A stretch of DNA of 64,000 nucleotides, taken from assembly GCA_007115705.1 (NCBI GenBank), contig QXEO01002114.1, forward strand, positions 930,001-994,000. The letters are read 5' to 3'. Positions 1 to 12,003 of the stretch are shown here, piece after piece. Every line of letters begins with the position of its first letter. Within the stretch, counting starts at the first letter, position 1. Below the pieces are notes generated by a model. The model saw nothing but the letters and a program-made list of their open reading frames with translations. It did not search any database and was not told the origin of the DNA. A program made the position numbers and the translations under genes. Source of the DNA: Dactylis glomerata. Taxonomy: Eukaryota > Streptophyta > Magnoliopsida > Poales > Poaceae.

Positions 1-92
1 ATCTAAGAGAAAAGTATTCATATGCTATTTGGCTGTAGCAAGGGTTGGCTTGGTTTGAGGTAGTTCTATGCTAGTGAGTTTCTCGTGTCGAT
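1..92 (-). repeat. Element B 3' LTR (left copy), fragment before element A
   Basis: These 92 bases match 25140-25231 in the other B LTR base for base as far as I can read. The last five (88-92, tcgat) are one copy of the target duplication made by element A. By comparison with the other LTR, about 400 bases of this LTR lie before the window. Confidence 0.9.
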
Positions 93-1752
93 TGATACGT
101 CTCCACGTATCTATAATTTTTGATGCTCCATGCTTGTTTTTACACCATTTGCCTATTGTTTCGTTACACTTCGTGGCACTTTTATGCATTTTCCGGAACT
201 AACCTATTAACGAGTTGCCACAGTGCCAATTCCTTGTTTTCTGCTGTTTTTATGTTTCAGAAGTGATACACAGGAAATATTCTCGGAATTGGACGAAACA
301 AATTCCTGAAGTCTTATTTTACCCGGAAGCTTCCAGAGATCCGAAGAAGAGTAGGAGGGGGCCACCAGGGCCCCACACGCCAGGCTGGCGCGGCCAGGGG
401 CCTGGCCACGCCGCCATGGTGTGAGGGGGCCTAGCCCCTCCTCTGACATCACCCCTTCGCCTATAAAGACCCCCCGACGGAAAAAACCTAAGTACCCGAT
501 CACTTTTCCAGAAAACATCGCGATCCGCCGCCGCCGTCGACCCGAAGATCGGGAGGGTCAGAAGCTCTTCCCGGCACCCTGCCGGAGAGGGGAATCGCCA
601 CCGGAGGTCTTCTTCATCGCCACGCTTGCCTCCGGAGCGATGAGTGAGTAGTCTACCTTGGACCATGGGTCCATAGCAGTAGCTAGATGGTTGTCTCCTC
701 CACCATGTGCTTCATGTTTAGATCTCATGAGCTGCCCTACATGATTGAGATCACCGTTATGTAATTCTACATGTTTGGTTTGTTGGGATCCGATGAATAT
801 TGGTGTTTATGATTAAGTTGCTGTACTGAATATTACCTTTTGTTATCTCTATGTTGTTTATGATCTTGCATGCTCTCCGTTGTTAGTAGCTATCTTCGCC
901 GAGTAGTTGCTAGCGACTCCAAGAGGGGGTATTTATGCTCGATAGTGGGTTCATGCCTCTATTTAACCTGGGGGAGTGACAGAAACCTCTAAGGTTGTAG
1001 ATGTGCTGTTGCTACTAGGGAGAAAACAACATTCATGTGCTCAAGGGCATATGCTTTGTTTACATTACACACTTTGCTTAATGCAATTATCTGTTGTTCG
1101 CAACTTAATACTTGTGGAGTTCTCGGATTGCCACAAGTGGATTATTAGTCATAGATGCAGTTGGATGGCGGTCTATGTATTTTTTAGTAATGCCCAGAGT
1201 AAATCTCATAGTCATCTTCTTGACATATCACGTTTATCTTTATTCTATCAATTGCCCAACTGTAATTTGTTTACCCAGCATGTGTTATTTATCTTATGGA
1301 GAGACACCACTAGTGAACTGTGGATCCCGGTCCTATTTCCATCATATTGCTATCACCTGTTTACTTTACTCGCACTGTTTACTTTACTCGCATACTCTAT
1401 TGTTTTCCACTCGATACGCTCATAACCTTTGTTTCAAGCAAACCGGTGAGATTGACAACCTCATCGCAAGTTGGGAACGAAGTACTTGGTTGTGTTGTGT
1501 GCAGGTTCCGCATTGCAGTTAGCAAGCAAAGCTTGGACAAGGCGCCATATATAAATTGTCCGAAGCTGTCGCAAGCTAGCAAGCATCACCTTCAGTCGTT
1601 TGTCTCTCCTCTCCAAGAACGATAAACCTTGGTTTCTTAACTGAGGGAAAACTAGCTGCTATACTCATCATACCTTCCTCTTGGGGTTCCCAACTGGCTG
1701 GTCATTCACCACGCACAAGGAATCTTCTGGTGCCGTCACCCACGCGCCAGCA
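93..1752 (+). repeat. Element A 5' LTR
   Basis: Starts TGATACGTCTCC and ends GCGCCAGCA. It differs from the 3' copy by scattered substitutions and small indels; for example 'acacttcgtgg' near 172 is absent from the 3' copy, and the stretch around 1128-1240 differs. ORFs inside it, such as the frames at 976-1522, have no coding support and are ordinary LTR sequence. Confidence 0.92.
371..468 (+). promoter_or_regulatory. Element A LTR promoter: GC-rich hairpin and TATA box
   Basis: An imperfect GC-rich inverted repeat occupies about 371-428 (arms around CTGGCGCGGCC and GGCCACGCCG). A TATA box, CTATAAAG, follows at 461-468. The 3' LTR repeats the arrangement with the TATA at about 5835. The position, roughly 370 bases into a 1660-bp LTR, suits the U3/R boundary. 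Confidence 0.6.
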
Positions 1753-1762
1753 GCTAATTTTC

Positions 1763-1780
1763 TGGCGCCGTTGCCGGGGA
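1763..1780 (+). other. Element A primer binding site (tRNA-Asp)
   Basis: TGGCGCCGTTGCCGGGGA lies 10 bases after the 5' LTR. It is complementary to the 3' end of plant tRNA-Asp, the primer typical of Athila-lineage elements. The same 18 bases serve elements E and F. Confidence 0.88.
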
Positions 1781-1941
1781 GGAAGTAGAAGACTTCTGCG
1801 AGGGGAGTTTTCGCACGCACATCCTTTACTTTGTTATTGTTTTGCTTTACTTATTTATTTTACCTGCATCGTTTTATATCAAAAACCAAAAAAAAAATTA
1901 GAATCCTTGGTAGTTGTTATTTCTTTACTTTTTAGTTCATC

Positions 1942-2538
1942 ATGTTGATCCCTAAGTACGTTCTGGAGGACCTCTCAGTAGGTAGTGGTTCGATTATTGG
2001 CAAAAGTAACATTGAGGAGTTCTTTAATCACATTAGTATGCATGAGGAAGTTGAGGAGAAATCTTTGGTTGAGCTAGCTCCTAGTATTGAAGTTGCTTCT
2101 GCTTATTTGATTCACATGTTGGAAACTAGGTTTGCTAGTCTTAATCCTTTTATGCAATACATGTTCCTTAAGCTTCATGAAATTGAGGATCCCGAAAAGA
2201 AAGCTTTTATCTTGGAAGCTTTGCGCTTAGAATTTAAAGATGTCGTTATTGAAGCTAGAAAAGTTCTTAAACATTTTAATAAACTCGGTTCGCCTATAAA
2301 GATTATTGGTACTAACAATGAAGGAGCCGAAATACCTATACCTTGCAAGCTCTTGGGATTGTGTGAAGCTTTCGAAAATAATTTTGACTGGATCTGTCCT
2401 GAAAATCTTTTTGATGAAAATAGTGTACCAAAGCATGATCACAAAGGGTCTTCTAAAACTTATGTGGATGAAATACAATGCCTTATTGACAAGACCTCTG
2501 CAGTTGATCTTGATGCTTCATCTTCTAAAAATACTTGA
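1942..2538 (+). CDS. Element A internal ORF, unknown protein (198 aa)
   Basis: This is the only sizeable ORF in the interior of element A, starting about 160 bases after the PBS. The product is mostly acidic and helix-prone. Residues 45-120 are rich in Leu, Met, Glu and Lys, and the C-terminus is rich in Ser, Asp and Lys. I see no zinc knuckle, no D-S/T-G protease motif, no RT motif and no membrane segment. The position is that of gag, but I cannot align it by eye to any gag in this window. The frame stops 15 bases before a block shared with element E begins. It may be a remnant gag-like protein or an accessory ORF; the function is unknown. Confidence 0.55.
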   Translation: MLIPKYVLEDLSVGSGSIIGKSNIEEFFNHISMHEEVEEKSLVELAPSIEVASAYLIHMLETRFASLNPFMQYMFLKLHEIEDPEKKAFILEALRLEFKDVVIEARKVLKHFNKLGSPIKIIGTNNEGAEIPIPCKLLGLCEAFENNFDWICPENLFDENSVPKHDHKGSSKTYVDEIQCLIDKTSAVDLDASSSKNT

Positions 2539-5471
2539 TTCGCAATTTTCTGCGCCTAGCTCAAAGGCGTTAAAGAAAAGCACTCTTGGGAGATAACCCA
2601 ATGTTTTCTTTTTAGTACTTTTTCTTTTATTTGAGTCTTGGAAGTCATTACTACTGTAATGACCGCTCCTTATCTTGTTTATTTTGTTTTTGTGCCAAGA
2701 GAAGCCTCTAATTCGAGTGAGGTAAAGATTTGGGGATGTTGCTGTCCTGAAACTGTTTTCGGTGCTGCACCGTAAAAATTCGTATAAATTCTCTGTATAT
2801 CTTTTGGACCTGCAATTTCTTATGCATATGCCCCAGGTTATATCCAAACTTTTGTTAGTTGAACACTTTTTGATTTGAGCAACAGAAAACACCTCACAAA
2901 TTCGTCCTTTGTCAGCTGTTCTGTTTTGACAGATTTCTGCCAATATTTGTGTTTGCCACTTTATCGCTTCCTTTTGAGTTCTTTTGATCACGGAACTTTT
3001 GGAGAAGTTGCTACAGTAGTATTTGCTATATATGTGGTGGTTTTGAGTTGAAACCTGAAGCAAAAAGGGATTGATTCTATGTTATGCTTGCACTAATGTT
3101 GCTAATAGATTTGTGTTTAGTTTTGTATGAAGGAAGTTTTCAAGTGTAGGGATTGGAGAATGATAAGATGAGTTGAAGAATGGACAAAAGCTCAAGCTTG
3201 GGGATTCCCATGCATTACCCCAAGAAATATCCAAGAAGTACAAGCGTCAAAGCTTGGGGATGCCCCCGAGGCACCCCTTCTTCATCGGCAAAAATCAGGT
3301 CACCTTTCAAGACGCTATATTTTTATTGCTTCATGCACTATGTGTTTTTCTTGGAGCATCAGTTGTTTTAGTTTTCTTAGTTAGTTTAGTTTGTTTGTTT
3401 GCTGAAATAAATGGTTGGACCCCAACAAATTTCCTTTGGAGAAGTTGCCTTGTTTTCATTTGCAAAGAACACTCCGTTTTCACTCTTATCGTTCATCTGG
3501 TGTTCTTCTTTTTCCGCTACTGCTTTTGGTTTTCGTTTTCGCCCTGATTTGCATTCAGACCTTGCCATATCTTTTCATCAAGGTGTATTTTTGCCTCTGA
3601 TCTTTATTGGTTTTCATCAAAAGAGGTGTGTTTAAAAATTTCAAATGGTGTTGGAAAAGAGAAAAAGCTTTGTGCAAAAAAGTGGTACAAGAAGGAGCTT
3701 GTGTAGACTGCGGCTTAGGCTTTTTCATGTCATGCTTGATGTCTTTTTGATAGTATGCTTAGTGGTTTTGCTGTAGCATGACTTGTCTCAAATAACTGAG
3801 ATTGCTTAATGAGCCTTTGAAAAAATCATGCATTGTTTTTATTATATGGAAGCATTATTTTGATTTTCTCCTTGATGCTTTATTTGGGTTGACTTGGCGC
3901 ATGCTCACACATGTTAGACTCCTACAAAGTCGCCAATAGCCTTCATGATCATTTAGTTTTTGACTTTTGATGCCATCTTATGCTTCTTTTAATGTCGCTT
4001 TGTCGCTTTGCATGATTATGGCCATTATTGCTCTCTTAGTTGGTCGCTCCCAGTCTTTTGCTAGCCCTCGCCTTGTACTGAGTATGAGCTCTACTCGTGC
4101 ATCCAACTCCTAAAAGCCAAAGTTTGCCAAAGTGTCCACCATACATACCTACTAGCAATTTGCTATTCCAAGTAAATTTGACTTGCTTTTATTTTCTCTT
4201 CAAATTAAACTCTTACCAGTGTTATGCGAAATTCGGTCAGTAAAGCTCTCACGAACCGGAAGGCACACTTTACTTTTTCCTGTTCTTAAAAATTTGACAT
4301 TGTGGTCTCTTATGTTGAGTTGTTATGCTTGCAAGTTGTAAGTTGGATTCTAGCCCAGCCATGCTGTCATGGGGCAAGCTTTCAACATTGCACTTCTTAT
4401 TTGAGTTGATATCGTGATCTTTTGTTTATGGATGCCCGCGGTGTGAAATGAATTGGGAATCTTGTGGGGATCATGGAGTTTGTATATGTGTTAGGGAAAC
4501 GCCGGGCCGCTAATCTAAGCCATGCATAATTCATGGTGGAAATTTGCAGCATACCCATGGTGAACATTCGACGACGCATCTCACAATAAAAAGCTAAACA
4601 AAAGGCAAATAAAAGAGATGTCAAGGTGTTCATTGTCTGCTTGTCCTGTCATTTTGGTGTGGGCTTGTTCCATGTCATCGGGCACGGAGGTACCCCATTG
4701 GCGGTTCTCAATGATATGCATATACTTACAATGACAAGAGCCTTGCTTGGGACTCTAAGTAAAGTAGCATGAGGTTTGGGTACTCGTATTCACGGGACAC
4801 GAGGTTTTCAACTTATGATTTGTCAAGCATATGCTTCATAATTGTTCTCGCATTAACTTTAACCTTTCAAGATGCTTATGATGGGGGCAATGAGAGATCA
4901 AAGCCGGTAAGTACCATAATTTTTGAAGGTTATAAAACTTGCAATCACTGCTTCCCTCTGCGAAGGGCCTTTCTTCTACTTTTATGTTGAGTCACCACCT
5001 TCTTTCTTTATGCACCATTAAGAGAGCATAGTTGTCATTCTTAGTATAATATGCATTGTCCCAAAGTTCATTGATTGATTCATATTGTTGGTTTCACTTG
5101 TTCTCAAATTATTTGTATCTAGTCGCCCTCTTAAACTTGAAGGTGTCCTATGCATTTATGTTTTGCTCTCTTTGAAGGACAAGCTGAAAACCATTTGTAT
5201 GTTTTTCCTTATGATTTGAACACACGTTTGACTTTCATTGTTTCATTTTCATGATCTTTTGTTTGTGTTCATTTGCATGTTTACAACATGGTTGCTAAGT
5301 TCTTATTGTCAAGATTATATCTTCATGCCCATGTTTTAAGTTCTTATGATCCCAGCTCACAAATGCTTACATACATGATCAAGATTGTGTAGGTGCATGT
5401 CACCTCAAAACGTATTCTTTTGTTATCACTTACCTACTCGAGGACGAGCAGGAGTTAAGCTTGGGGATGCT
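2539..5471 (+). other. Element A interior, non-coding
   Basis: An AT-rich 2.9 kb stretch with no convincing gene. The first part (2553-about 3010) is shared with element E at 63481-63931. Two purine motifs, AAGCTTGGGGA, occur at 3194-3204 and 3250-3260, and the true polypurine tract ends the region. The ORFs at 3173-3635 and 4769-4990 are short, unrelated in frame and have no domain signals. Confidence 0.7.
5453..5471 (+). other. Element A polypurine tract
   Basis: The purine-rich GAGTTAAGCTTGGGGATGCT directly precedes the 3' LTR start. This is the expected plus-strand priming site. Confidence 0.75.
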
Positions 5472-7114
5472 TGATACGTCTCCAACGTATCTATAATTTT
5501 TGATGTTCCATGCTTGTTTTTACACCATTTGCCTATTGTTTCGTTAGGCACTTTTATGCATTTTCCGGAACTAACCTATTAACGAGTTGCCACAGTGCCA
5601 GTTCCCTGTTTTCTACTGCTTTTGTGTTTCAGAAGTGATACACAGGAAATATTCTCGGAATAGGATGAAACAAGTTCCTGAAGTCTTATTTTACCCGGAA
5701 GCTTCCAGAGATCCGAAGAAGAGTAGGAGGGGGGCCACCAGGGCCCCACACGCCAGGCTGGTGCGGCCAGGGGCCTGGCCGCGCCGCCATGCTGTGAGGG
5801 GGCCTAGCCCCTCCTGTGACATCGCCCCTTCGCCTATAAAGACCCCCCGACGGAAAAAACCTAAGTACCCGATCACTTTTCCAGAACACATCGCGATCCG
5901 CCGCCGCCGTCGACCCAAAGATCGGGAGGGTCAGAAGCTCTTCCCGGCACCCTGACGGAGAGGGGAATCGCCACCGGAGGTCTTCTTCATCGCCACGCTT
6001 GCCTCCGGAGCGATGAGTGAGTAGTCTACCTTGGACCATGGGTCCATAGCAGTAGCTAGATGGTTGTCTCCTCCACCATGTGCTTCATGTTTAGATCTCA
6101 TGAGCTGCCCTACATGATTGAGATCACCGTTATGTAATTCTACATGTTTGGTTTGTTGGGATCCGATGAATATTGGTGTTTATGATTAAGTTGTTGTACT
6201 GAATATTATCTTTTGTTATCTCTATGTTGTTTATGATCTTGCATGCTCTCCGTTGTTAGTAGCTAACTTGGCCGAGTAGTTGCTAGCGACTCCAAGAGGG
6301 GGTATTTATGCTCGATAGTGGGTTCATGCCTCTATTTAACCTGGGGGAGTGATAGAAACCTCTAAGGTTGTAGATGTGCTGTTGCTACTAGGGAGAAAAC
6401 AACATTCATATGCTCAAGGGCATATGCTTTGTTTACATTACACACTTTGCTTAATGCAATTATCTGTTGTTCGCAACTTAATACTTGTGGAGTTCTCGGA
6501 TTGATTCGCGACAAGTGGATTATTAGTCATAGATGCAGTTGGATGGCGGTCTATGTATTTTGTTGTAATGCCCAGAGTAAATCTCATAGTGATGTTTATC
6601 TTTATTCTATCAATTGCCCAACTGTAATTTGTTTACCCAGCATGTGTTATTTATCTTATGGAGAGACACCACTAGTGAACTGTGGATCCCGGTCCTATTT
6701 CCATCATATTGCTATCACCTGTTTACTTTACTCGCACTGTTTACTTTACTCGTATACTCTATTGTTTTCCACTCGATACGCTCATAACCTTTGTTTCAAG
6801 CAAACCGGTGAGATTGACAACCTCATCGCAAGTTGGGAACGAAGTACTTGGTTGTGTTGTGTGCAGGTTCCGCGTTGCAGTTAGCAAGCAAAGCTTGGAC
6901 GAGGCGCAATATATAAATTGTCCGAAGCTGTCGCAAGCTAGCAAGCATCACCTTCAGTAGTTTGTCTCTCCTCTCCAAGAACGATAAACCTTGGTTTCTT
7001 AACTGAGGGAAAACTAGCTGCTATACTCATCATACCTTCCTCTTGGGGTTCCCAACTGGCTGGTCATTCACCACGCATAAGGAATCTTCTGGTGCCGTCA
7101 CCCACGCGCCAGCA
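5472..7114 (+). repeat. Element A 3' LTR
   Basis: A 1643-bp copy of 93-1752 with the same TGATACGTCTCC start and GCGCCAGCA end. It is followed by the tcgat duplication and then by the rest of the element B LTR. Confidence 0.92.
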
Positions 7115-7771
7115 TCGATATAGCATGTCCTACGACATCTCTATATCCTTATTAAAGAAGATGTTTATAAGTCAAGTTTTTGTAAAAGCTCTAGGAAAGG
7201 GGGAAACTCCTTTAGGTTTGCCCAAGGCAACCATGGTCAAGCATACATGACCAATCTCCATCTCCTCGGTAGTACCCTTTGAGTACTCCGAACCATCCCC
7301 GTGCCATGGCAGTACCCTCCAAGTACTCCGTCCGGCACTAACTCCATTTTTTCAAAAACATTTTGTAAAAGCAAAACTCGACACAGGTTAAGTATGGCCA
7401 TTCCAATCGTCCATGGCCGAGGACTCGGCTATTCGAATAGATTACACTCTGCAGAGGTTGTACACTTTACCCACACCATTCGATAAATCCGCCGGGATAC
7501 CACCACGGACCGTCATACACAAGTATGCGGGGTTCGGATAATCAATCAAAGCCCTCCACGCATCTACCTTAGCACGGGTGCCTACCCTATGGAGTCTACC
7601 TCCCCGGCACGCCCCGGCAGTACCTCCTTCAGAGCGTAACTCCGGCGCCACGGCGGGAGAACCCAAGTGTCTTCCGGCGGCTCGAGATATGCCGTTGTAA
7701 TGTATTGACCCCCAATAGGTGTCAACCCGGATTTGGGGGTGTCGCGTACCACTTTCTGGGCACCACAAACC

Positions 7772-7779
7772 CTTATATA
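7772..7779 (-). promoter_or_regulatory. Candidate TATA box of the element B LTR
   Basis: On the minus strand TATATAAG occurs here, with the same site at 47017-47024 in the other LTR. It lies about 3.5 kb into the LTR when read on the minus strand, which would make a very long U3. The assignment rests on the motif and its conservation in both copies. Confidence 0.4.
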
Positions 7780-9251
7780 GTATGAGACTCCCCGCACTAA
7801 AGTAGACAGACTTCAGACTGGGCCCCGTCCCATACCGGGGTAATGTGGTTGCACGGGAGTAATTGGTTTGGCGAACACTTATACACAATGCCATTTTTCA
7901 GAAATCCACCAACTCCTTCATCTCCCATGTCCAACTCCATGTTTATAAAACCATTTGAAAACATTTCAATGGAGTAGCAACTACCCCAAGGTTTTTGAAA
8001 ACATTTTTGAAATTTTTCCAGAGAGTATTCCCAATCCTAGAGTTTTTGGCTCCACTACAAGTTTTCCAAAGACTTTGATGCTAACCATCATGTCTCTAAT
8101 AAGAGGGGTGTTGAATAGATCACAAGGGGTGTCATCTCTATGGATGATATCAAGTCTACTTGTGGAGCTAAGTCGCCAACTATTGCTATCTAGAGAATAA
8201 TAGAAATATAGAAAAACAATGCATAATAAGAAAACAGGAGTAAAGCAATGCAAGGTGTAATAGTAGGATTCAGATATGCAACAAGTAGATGGCTTGCCTT
8301 GAGTGGCTTGTCCCTGATCTCCTTCCTCTTGATACTCAAAGATCTCCCCCTCCTCCGCACACTCGTCATTCGATTCTATCGCCGAAAAAGTAACAACAAC
8401 ACATAATAAGCACACATGAATACATGATCCACACCCAATACATGCAACACACAACTCAAACATTGAGTATCAGAAGCAACCATTTTCAGATATCTGAACC
8501 AACAATATTTTCTACAAAGAAAACATTACCCAAATAATAGCAAAGCAATTCATATTGACAAATAAACCTTATTCTCAAGCAAACCACTTGCAGGCATCAA
8601 TATGCATCAAGACAAGGCAACAAGCATACATTCAAGTAGCTATCAATATTACAGAACCACTCCAATTGGAATCAATCCAAAAGAAGCTTTTGGTGAATTA
8701 TAAAGAATTTCCTACTCACACTTATCACTAGAAAGACAATTTAATTACCTAAAACTTTCTGTAACTACTAAAATTCTACCAGAGACCATTTTGAAAAGCT
8801 ACTGCAATGTAGAACACACTAGAGGTGGATTCACCCAAAAATAATAAACTTACTTTGCACAATAATTAAAACAAAGCAGATCTTTATTATCACTAAAGTA
8901 ATTACTACAGGAATCATAGTACTCCTAAAATAGTAAATCCAATTCCTACAGCTTCACACAACAACAGGGCCTCTCTGAAAATTGGAATCAAACATTTTCA
9001 TCACACACAACTCCAGATTTGGATTTATGAAGATAAAGCCCTAGATCTACAACAAATAAATCACATATAATTTCTAACGCCCTAAAAATTATACATGCAG
9101 TACTGGGGGTTAGGAAATACTGTAAGGTTCACATGAAAATTTGAATCATCAAATTTGGACACTCAAGGAATTTTCTATGGATTTTCTAATCTAACAGATT
9201 CAAACAAAATGCAGAGCAGTTTCTAACAAAAATATGAAACGGGCCAGATCT

Positions 9252-9274
9252 GGGGGGGGGGGGGGGGGGGGGGG
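9252..9274. repeat. Poly-G tract in the element B LTR
   Basis: A run of 23 G residues. The corresponding run in the other LTR copy (48497-48506) has 10. Confidence 0.9.
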
Positions 9275-11233
9275 CTCGGCCAGATCTGAGCTGGGCCGGC
9301 CCAGTCCGACGCCAGCACGCGGGAGGAGCGGGATTTTGAAATGCTGACATGCGGGGTCCGGCGGTCAGCGGCTCGAGCGGCCAAAGTGGTACGGGGCTAC
9401 GCGGTCCGTCCGATTAGAACGAGATCGACGGCGGAGGGCCGTCGTCTCCCTCGCGTCGGCGGCGGGGGCAGAAACCCTAGCCCTAGCTACTGGAAAGAAG
9501 GAGAGGCTCACCGAGGGTCATCGAGGGTGGCTGAGGTTGCTGCAGGGCGGCGGCGGTCTTCTGGGAGGTTGGTCCACGTCCAAAACCTGCAGGAAGTAGA
9601 TCTCGCGGTGGTAGGTGGTCATGCTCGTCCTCGATGACCTCTGGCTTCCATTGGCGATGGCGATGGCTACAGGCTGCCACAGAGGAAACGGAGGGCTGGG
9701 TGAGATTCAGAAAGAGGAGAGGAAGGGAGAGGTGCAGAGAGGGAGCAGAGAGAGATGATCAACAACGACCGCAACCTGCGGCGTCTACCCCTACTTCGGC
9801 AGTGCTCCTCGAGCTCAGCAGCCCGGGGAGTGGGTAGGGCTCGTCGTCGTGGTTCTCTGGGTGGAGAGGAGTGAGGCTGGGAGAAGAATGGCGTCCAGGG
9901 GAAAGCTCGGGCCGTTCCAGCGAGTTTTATACTCCGGTGGTGAGCTCGGACTACGTGGGTTCGAGCGTCGGTGATTGGGCCGCTGGGCGGCGCGTTCTGG
10001 GCGGCATTGTGGACTACGTCTACAGGTGTGGTCCTTGGTGTCGATGGCTCAGCGTTTCGGTCGGAAATGTGTCGGGTTCAGTGTGCACGCATGAACGATC
10101 GAGCTCGTTCCTATCATGTCGGTTGGCTACGGAGCAGAGAGGGTGGCGCAGGTTAGAGGGGTTACGGTGCCTTGCTGATTCATGCTCGGCACGATGCAGT
10201 AACGGTCACATACGGCTGGGAATGCGGGGCTCGCTCTCGGCGCTCTCGGCGTGCAGGCGACAGGGCCAGAGCGAGGTGACAGGGCGGTGCTCATGATCGT
10301 TTGGTCGTGGGGTGCTATTGGGTTGTGGAGTGGAGGGGTCGGCAAGCTGATTGGCGAGGCTGGGCGGCCGAGCTTGCTGCATAATCCTCTAGCCCGCTCG
10401 GGTGCTTGCCGGCCAGTATGGGCGACCATAGGCGTGGAGGGAGAGGTAGGGCTGTGGTCTCTCTGCTAGGTGGGGTCCTGGGGGATTACTGATGTCCATC
10501 TCGTCGCTGGTTGGGGGTTTAGGGGAGGTGGAGGGAGAAAAGAAAGAGAGGGAGAGGATCTACCCTAGATCACCTCGGGTCTCCCTCCTTCCTTGTGTCC
10601 AAGCACAAAAGACAAGGACTAAGAGCTAGGTTTTGAAGAGAGGGCAGAGAGAGAGGGAGAGGTGGCCGGCTAGGGTTGTCACCTTGAGTGATTTGCAAAG
10701 AAAGAGAAGAAGAAACAAGAGAAGAAGAAGAAAAGGATCATTTGGCCAAAATTCATTTGAATTTCAAAAAATTCAAAATCTGGTCCAAGTGGTGGTGGGG
10801 GCTTGCTAAGATGTGATCTACAAGTGGTAGAAATCATTCTACCAAGTTTTCAGAATTTTTAAACAAGTGGAAATGAGGTTTCGATGAAGTCCTTATTTTT
10901 GAATAAAGGTGTAAAAATAAAAGAGAAAGAAAAAGGTGAGTGGAGTAATCAAGCAATGGAGTTGAGCTAGGGTTTTTGGTTCACACAAACCAGCACTAGG
11001 TTAAAAATCATTGCATAAAATCATAGCACAAATTTGTAGTTCCTAATGCACAAGAGGTAGAAGTGCTAGAATTTAATCATGCCAAAAACACACACACACA
11101 CACATGCACAAGTCATTGCATAAAATCATACATGCTATCATTCAAGCTCACAACAAAGCAAAGTTTTTAATTCACCCAAAATAAAGCATTTATCCAAGGT
11201 ATCAATAAGGTCTACAAAAAGTGAGGGGTTATA

Positions 11234-11250
11234 GACCTTCCCCCATAAAA
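11234..11250 (-). other. Element B polypurine tract
   Basis: On the minus strand, TATGGGGGAAGGTC lies directly before the LTR start. It fits the priming site for plus-strand DNA. Confidence 0.65.
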
Positions 11251-11274
11251 GAATCTCGTCCCGATATTCGGTAG

Positions 11275-12003
11275 CTAAGAGTGAAGTAGTTCGGGGAATT
11301 CTCGTTGGAGATAATCCTCGCGTTCCCAAGTGGCCTCATCTTCGGTATGGTTACTCCATTGCACCTTGTACATCTTGATCTTGCGTCTACGGGTAAGATG
11401 AACATCTTCTGCAAGGATGCGAATTGGTCTCTCTCGATAGGTGAGGTCGTGGTTTAGGTCAATGGAGTTGTGGTCGATCTCCTTGAAGGTCTCGGGCTTG
11501 CTGGGGACTTGAAGGCATTTGCGGAGTTGCGAGACATGAAAGACATCATGGAACTCAGATAGCTCTGCGGGCAGCTCCAGTTTGTAGGACATCTCTCCGC
11601 GGTGCTCTAGGATCTTGAATGGGCCGATGTAGCGGGGTGCAAGCTTACTCTTAACATGGAAGCGTTGCATACCCTTGAGTGGTGTCACTCGAAGGTAGAC
11701 AAAGTCTCCCACGTTGAAGGTAACAGGTCTTCTCTTGGAGTCGGCATAACTCTTCTACCTAGATTGGGCTGCTTTAAGGCGGTTTCGAATGAGCTGGACT
11801 TGCTCTTTGGCTTCCTTAATGATGTCAGGGCCAAAGATCTGGCTCTCTCCAGTTTCAGACCAGTTGAGCGGGGTACGACACTTGCGTCCATAGAGGGCTT
11901 CAAAGGGGGCCATTTGTAGACTAGCTTGGTAGCTATTGTTGTAGGAAAACTCGGCGAATGGAAAATAGTCTTCCCACTTGGTTCCATAAGATAGAACACA
12001 AGC
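11275..12003 (-). pseudogene. Element B integrase C-terminus with chromodomain
   Basis: The best open frame is 11712-11275 on the minus strand. It carries the integrase C-terminal GDFVYLRVTPLKG type segment, the SKLAPRYIGPF and VFHVSQLRKC motifs, then a chromodomain-like end (YKVQWSNHTEDEATWE). Chromodomains at this position define chromoviruses and read histone marks to steer integration. Between 11713 and 12003 the related reading is broken by stops, including one directly after the upstream frame at 12004. It belongs to the same polyprotein as the frames at 12004-14339 and is not functional. Confidence 0.8.

Larger units (their letters stand above)
93..7114 (+). mobile_element. Element A: non-autonomous Athila-like LTR retrotransposon
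   Basis: This is a complete 7.0 kb element with LTRs of 1660 and 1643 bp, both starting TGATACGTCTCC and ending CGCCAGCA. It is flanked by the 5-bp duplication tcgat at 88-92 and 7115-7119. The uninterrupted site survives in the other B LTR at 25227-25231. The PBS matches tRNA-Asp, as in the Athila lineage. The 3.7 kb interior holds one 198-codon ORF and no protease, RT or integrase, so it must have been moved by enzymes of a partner element. Confidence 0.92.
7115..11233 (-). repeat. Element B 3' LTR (left copy), main part
   Basis: This stretch is collinear with 25232-25322 plus 46456-50452 of the other B LTR. It shows no gene; the ORFs in it (for example 9871-10296) are low-support LTR frames. 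The base-11233 end reads GGTTATA where the other copy ends TGTTACA, so the terminal dinucleotide has mutated. At 7208-7210 it preserves the empty target site (tcc) of the CACTA found in the other LTR. Confidence 0.9.

Noticed and set aside
1763..1780. tRNA gene fragments at the primer binding sites
   Set aside because: Only 8 to 18 bases complementary to tRNA 3' ends; no tRNA body is present at any of them.
9341..10469. Several overlapping ORFs of 60-141 codons in a GC-richer stretch, repeated near 48597-49692
   Set aside because: They lie inside the element B LTR, occur on both strands, show no domain, and differ in frame between the two LTR copies.
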